Source of the DNA: Ettlia oleoabundans
Taxonomy: Eukaryota; Chlorophyta; Chlorophyceae; Chlamydomonadales
Assembly: GCA_019693395.1 (NCBI GenBank)
Contig: JAAMXP010001990.1
Location: 1-31,248 of the forward strand
DNA length: 31,248 nucleotides
Reading direction: 5' to 3'
Position numbers and translations under genes: made by a program
Shown: piece after piece, positions 29,134 through 31,248 of the stretch
How positions within the stretch are numbered: position 1 is the first letter of the stretch
Layout: every line of letters begins with the position of its first letter
Notes under the pieces: generated by a model
Told to the model about the DNA's origin: nothing
The model's database searches: none
Seen by the model: the letters and a program-made list of their open reading frames with translations, nothing else

Positions 29134-29553
29134 CAGTGCACAGGCACTTGTTACGCCAGCCTGCCAACTGGCAAGCTAGGTAGGGCAGTCAGCGCAATCA
29201 TTGGGGTGAGGAGCCAGGTTACAAGTGCTGTGTACAAGTGCTTGAAAACCAACTGGACGGCTAGAACTGGTAGATTGTACAGCCAACTAAGCAGGCAGGC
29301 AGGCCCCAGGAAAACTGCAGTCAATGGCGCATCAAATCTGTTCATGATTCTCCAGTACTGCCAACAGGATGTAATGATTTCACAGGTTCTCACACGCACA
29401 CCTCGCAGGCAAAAAAGGGAAAACTTGCAAGCGGAGTGGATAGCGTGGTGGTGGTATGTGTGTATGGGGCGAGTGTGGTGGGGGGCAGCTGGCAATGCCT
29501 TATTTCTAAGCTCCGCAGCATGAACCGCACAACTCATCAGGAATCCCTACGGC
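29134..29553. other. Convergent 3' region, CDT2-mTERF
   Basis: 420 bp between convergent stop codons. TGTAA at 29370-29374 on plus is the candidate CDT2 poly(A) signal; TTACA at 29219-29223 (TGTAA on minus) is the candidate for the mTERF gene. If both are used, the two transcripts overlap tail to tail by about 150 nt or more. No other gene is seen. Confidence 0.45.
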
Positions 29554-31182
29554 TCAATTGCTGCTGCCGTTCCGCCTTCTTACACCCCTGCTGTCCTCTT
29601 CCTTAACCACCTGCTGCTCAACTCCTTGCCCCTCTGCTGCTGCCGCTTTAGCAGCTGTTGCCGCTTCAGCTGCTGCAGCCGCTTCAGCAGCTGTTGTCGC
29701 TTCAGCTGCTGCCGCCGCTCCCCCTGGCATGAGCGCTGCTAACCGCCGCGCCTCGGGCCCCTGCTGCCACGCCAGCTCAAACGCCTGCCACTCCAGCAGG
29801 CTGACCCCCAGCCAGGCCGCAAACTCCGCCTCCTTGCGCGTCAGCAGCTGCAGCGGCAGTGTGCGCCCCAGCAGCGCGCGTGCCGCGGCGGCGCGCGGCG
29901 CTATACGTCCCGGCAGCGAGTAGGTGAGGTATGTGGGGAAGGCTAGCAGCGAGCTAAGGGGCTGGCCGAGTTCCTCTGCAGGCACAGGCATGAGAGGAGC
30001 ACAATCCGTGGGTGCAGGTGGATGAGAAGGGTTGGGGTCCTGGCACCGGAATAGGTCCTAAAGCAGCATACATGCCGACCCATGCCCATCGAGACCATCT
30101 TGCACCGCACAGTGCAGCACAGCACTGCGCGGACGGCGTCATAGCGTGACACAGCGAAGCACCACCTGACAATGCGGCTGCAGTACATCATGATGCTGCA
30201 GCAGTGCAGTACCTACCTGTGAGGAAGCGGAGTTTCAGGCGGTACTTGTGCTGGTGCACGGGGTAGAGCAGCAGGCGTGGCATGCGATCCAGCAGCACCT
30301 GAAGCTCTCCAGGGCCAAAGCCCAGGCGCTGCCAGAAGGCCACACGCTCCTGCAGGCCCCAGGTGGAGGAAGAGCCGGGAACAAAGATGTTGCTGTTAAC
30401 AGGGAAAGTGTCGAGTGCAAGAAAGGGCTGAAGCATCCAATGAGGTAAGGCGGCGCGGCAGCTCGCTGAGCCTCCCTGCCTCCTGTTTCGCCCCTCTGGC
30501 GCAGCGCCAGTGCCACCACGTATCTGAATTGGAGCGCATGTTTCACCCGCTCATGACCATTGGCGTCATTGCAAACTAGTGCCAAGAAACACCCACCCTA
30601 ACTAGTGCCAAGAAACACCCACCCTAAGAGTATGCAGCGGGTATTTGGCCACCCCGCCTTTGCCCACCACCTTGCGCAGCAGGTCCATGTCCAGATCAAG
30701 CTCACACCTGCACACAGACAAATGGAAACAACGGGAGCAAGCACCCAGGGTGAAACAAAACCACAGCCAACCTAGTCAGGCAGCCAAACAAGAGGCATGG
30801 ACGGAGAGGTTCATCAGCAGGTAAAGCCAGCCGCAGCTTCACTGCCTTGATAAGCAGCTGCAGCATCATTGAAGCCCTTGCCGGCTGCTGCGCTGCCGGT
30901 TCTGCAACCGCGGCTGCACCCGCCTGTTTACCCCGAGATTTGCTGCGGGTGCCAACATCAACATCACACCACACACACAGCCACCTACCGTAGCCACTCC
31001 ACAACTTCCTGCATGTGATCTAATGAGCACAGCAGCGCCGCCGGCTCCCGCACCAGCAGTGCTGCAACCTCCCCACCCTCCAACCCCGCTGCTGCTTGCA
31101 GGTAGGCGGCCTTGTGTGCCAGCAGCGCGCTGTCCACGCCTAGCACCTCGGGCATGCGTAACACGCACGTCACCACACGGTC
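29554..31182 (-). CDS. mTERF-family organelle protein, 5' end outside window
   Basis: mTERF proteins are helical-repeat nucleic-acid-binding proteins that regulate transcription, splicing or translation in mitochondria or plastids. Four exons are visible on the minus strand: 31182-30989, 30707-30623, 30349-30217, 29975-29554; about 277 residues. Helical mTERF units are readable as DSALLAHKAAYLQAAAGL with EVAALLVREPAALLCS, and as RVAFWQRLGFGPGELQVLL with MPRLLLYP. The C-terminal signature LLAFPTYLTYSLPGRIAPR is typical of the last mTERF repeat. An Ala/Glu repeat tail and a basic end (RRRNGSSN) follow. The first visible exon opens with an acceptor (CCCAG at 31187-31183), so the N-terminus and any targeting peptide lie beyond the right edge. 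Which organelle cannot be told. Phases close at all three introns. Confidence 0.87.
29645..29716 (-). repeat. 18-bp coding minisatellite in the mTERF tail
   Basis: Four 18-bp units (29645-29662, 29663-29680, 29681-29698, 29699-29716) alternating between two variants. They encode a six-residue Ala-rich period (AEAATAA, AKAAAAE type). The repeat is in frame, so copy-number change would lengthen or shorten only the tail. Confidence 0.85.
30575..30626 (-). repeat. 26-bp perfect tandem duplication across an mTERF splice donor
   Basis: 30575-30600 and 30601-30626 are identical. Each copy contains AGGGTGGGTG on the minus strand, so the 5' splice site is duplicated. The upstream donor (exon ending 30623) keeps the frame; using the second would bring in a TAG from the first copy. 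Confidence 0.92.
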
Positions 31183-31207
31183 CTGGGAATCGGGAATTGG
31201 GGTTGGG

Positions 31208-31209
<2 letters not shown>

Positions 31210-31246
<37 letters not shown>

Positions 31247-31248
31247 GG
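31210..31248 (+). repeat. (TG)n microsatellite ending in G5 at the window edge
   Basis: About 16 TG units followed by GGGGG, in the intron upstream of the first visible mTERF exon. Together with the G-run at position 1 it suggests that sequence ends coincide with G-rich tracts. Confidence 0.9.

Overview
The window is nuclear DNA of a green alga, probably a core chlorophyte (Chlorophyceae or Trebouxiophyceae); the sequence alone does not fix the genus. The pointers are the GC-rich, intron-dense genes (exons mostly 60-300 bp, introns about 90-440 bp ending in TGCAG), the abundant GT, GGT, GGCA and CAG tracts, an RbcX-type RuBisCO assembly factor with a transit-like leader, an mTERF protein, and a plant-type R2R3-MYB. 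There are no bacterial operon signals. Assembly weak points (Ns beside G or C homopolymers, and G-tracts at both window edges) are visible.

Layout, left to right. (1) 183-4967, minus: PRMT5 arginine methyltransferase, 11 exons, its 3' end off the left edge. (2) 6232-9998, plus: R2R3-MYB transcription factor, 6 exons, divergent from PRMT5. (3) 10980-12310, minus: RbcX-like chaperone, 5 exons, convergent with the MYB gene. (4) 12942-20423, minus: tubulin-folding cofactor D (TBCD), 18 exons, about 1308 residues. (5) 20734-23156, plus: WDR5/Swd3-like WD40 protein, 6 exons, divergent from TBCD across 310 bp. (6) 23908-29133, plus: CDT2/DTL-like WD40 substrate receptor of CRL4 ubiquitin ligase, 11 exons. 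(7) 29554-31182, minus: mTERF protein, 4 exons visible, its 5' end off the right edge and convergent with CDT2. All exon models were built by hand from reading phase, GT/GC-AG sites and remembered family alignments. Phases close exactly at every junction inside the window.

The genes are housekeeping and regulatory: chromatin marking (PRMT5, WDR5), replication licensing control (CDT2), tubulin assembly (TBCD), plastid or organelle biogenesis (RbcX, mTERF) and transcription (MYB). Nothing indicates one pathway or a transferred cluster. The most notable signals are a high share of GC-AG introns (5 of 55 mapped donors, four with the same GCAAGC donor), a p21-like PIP box in the CDT2 tail, a WDR5 whose two arginine-clamp phenylalanines appear replaced, and an RbcX with an inserted loop. 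I found no clearly novel multi-gene system.
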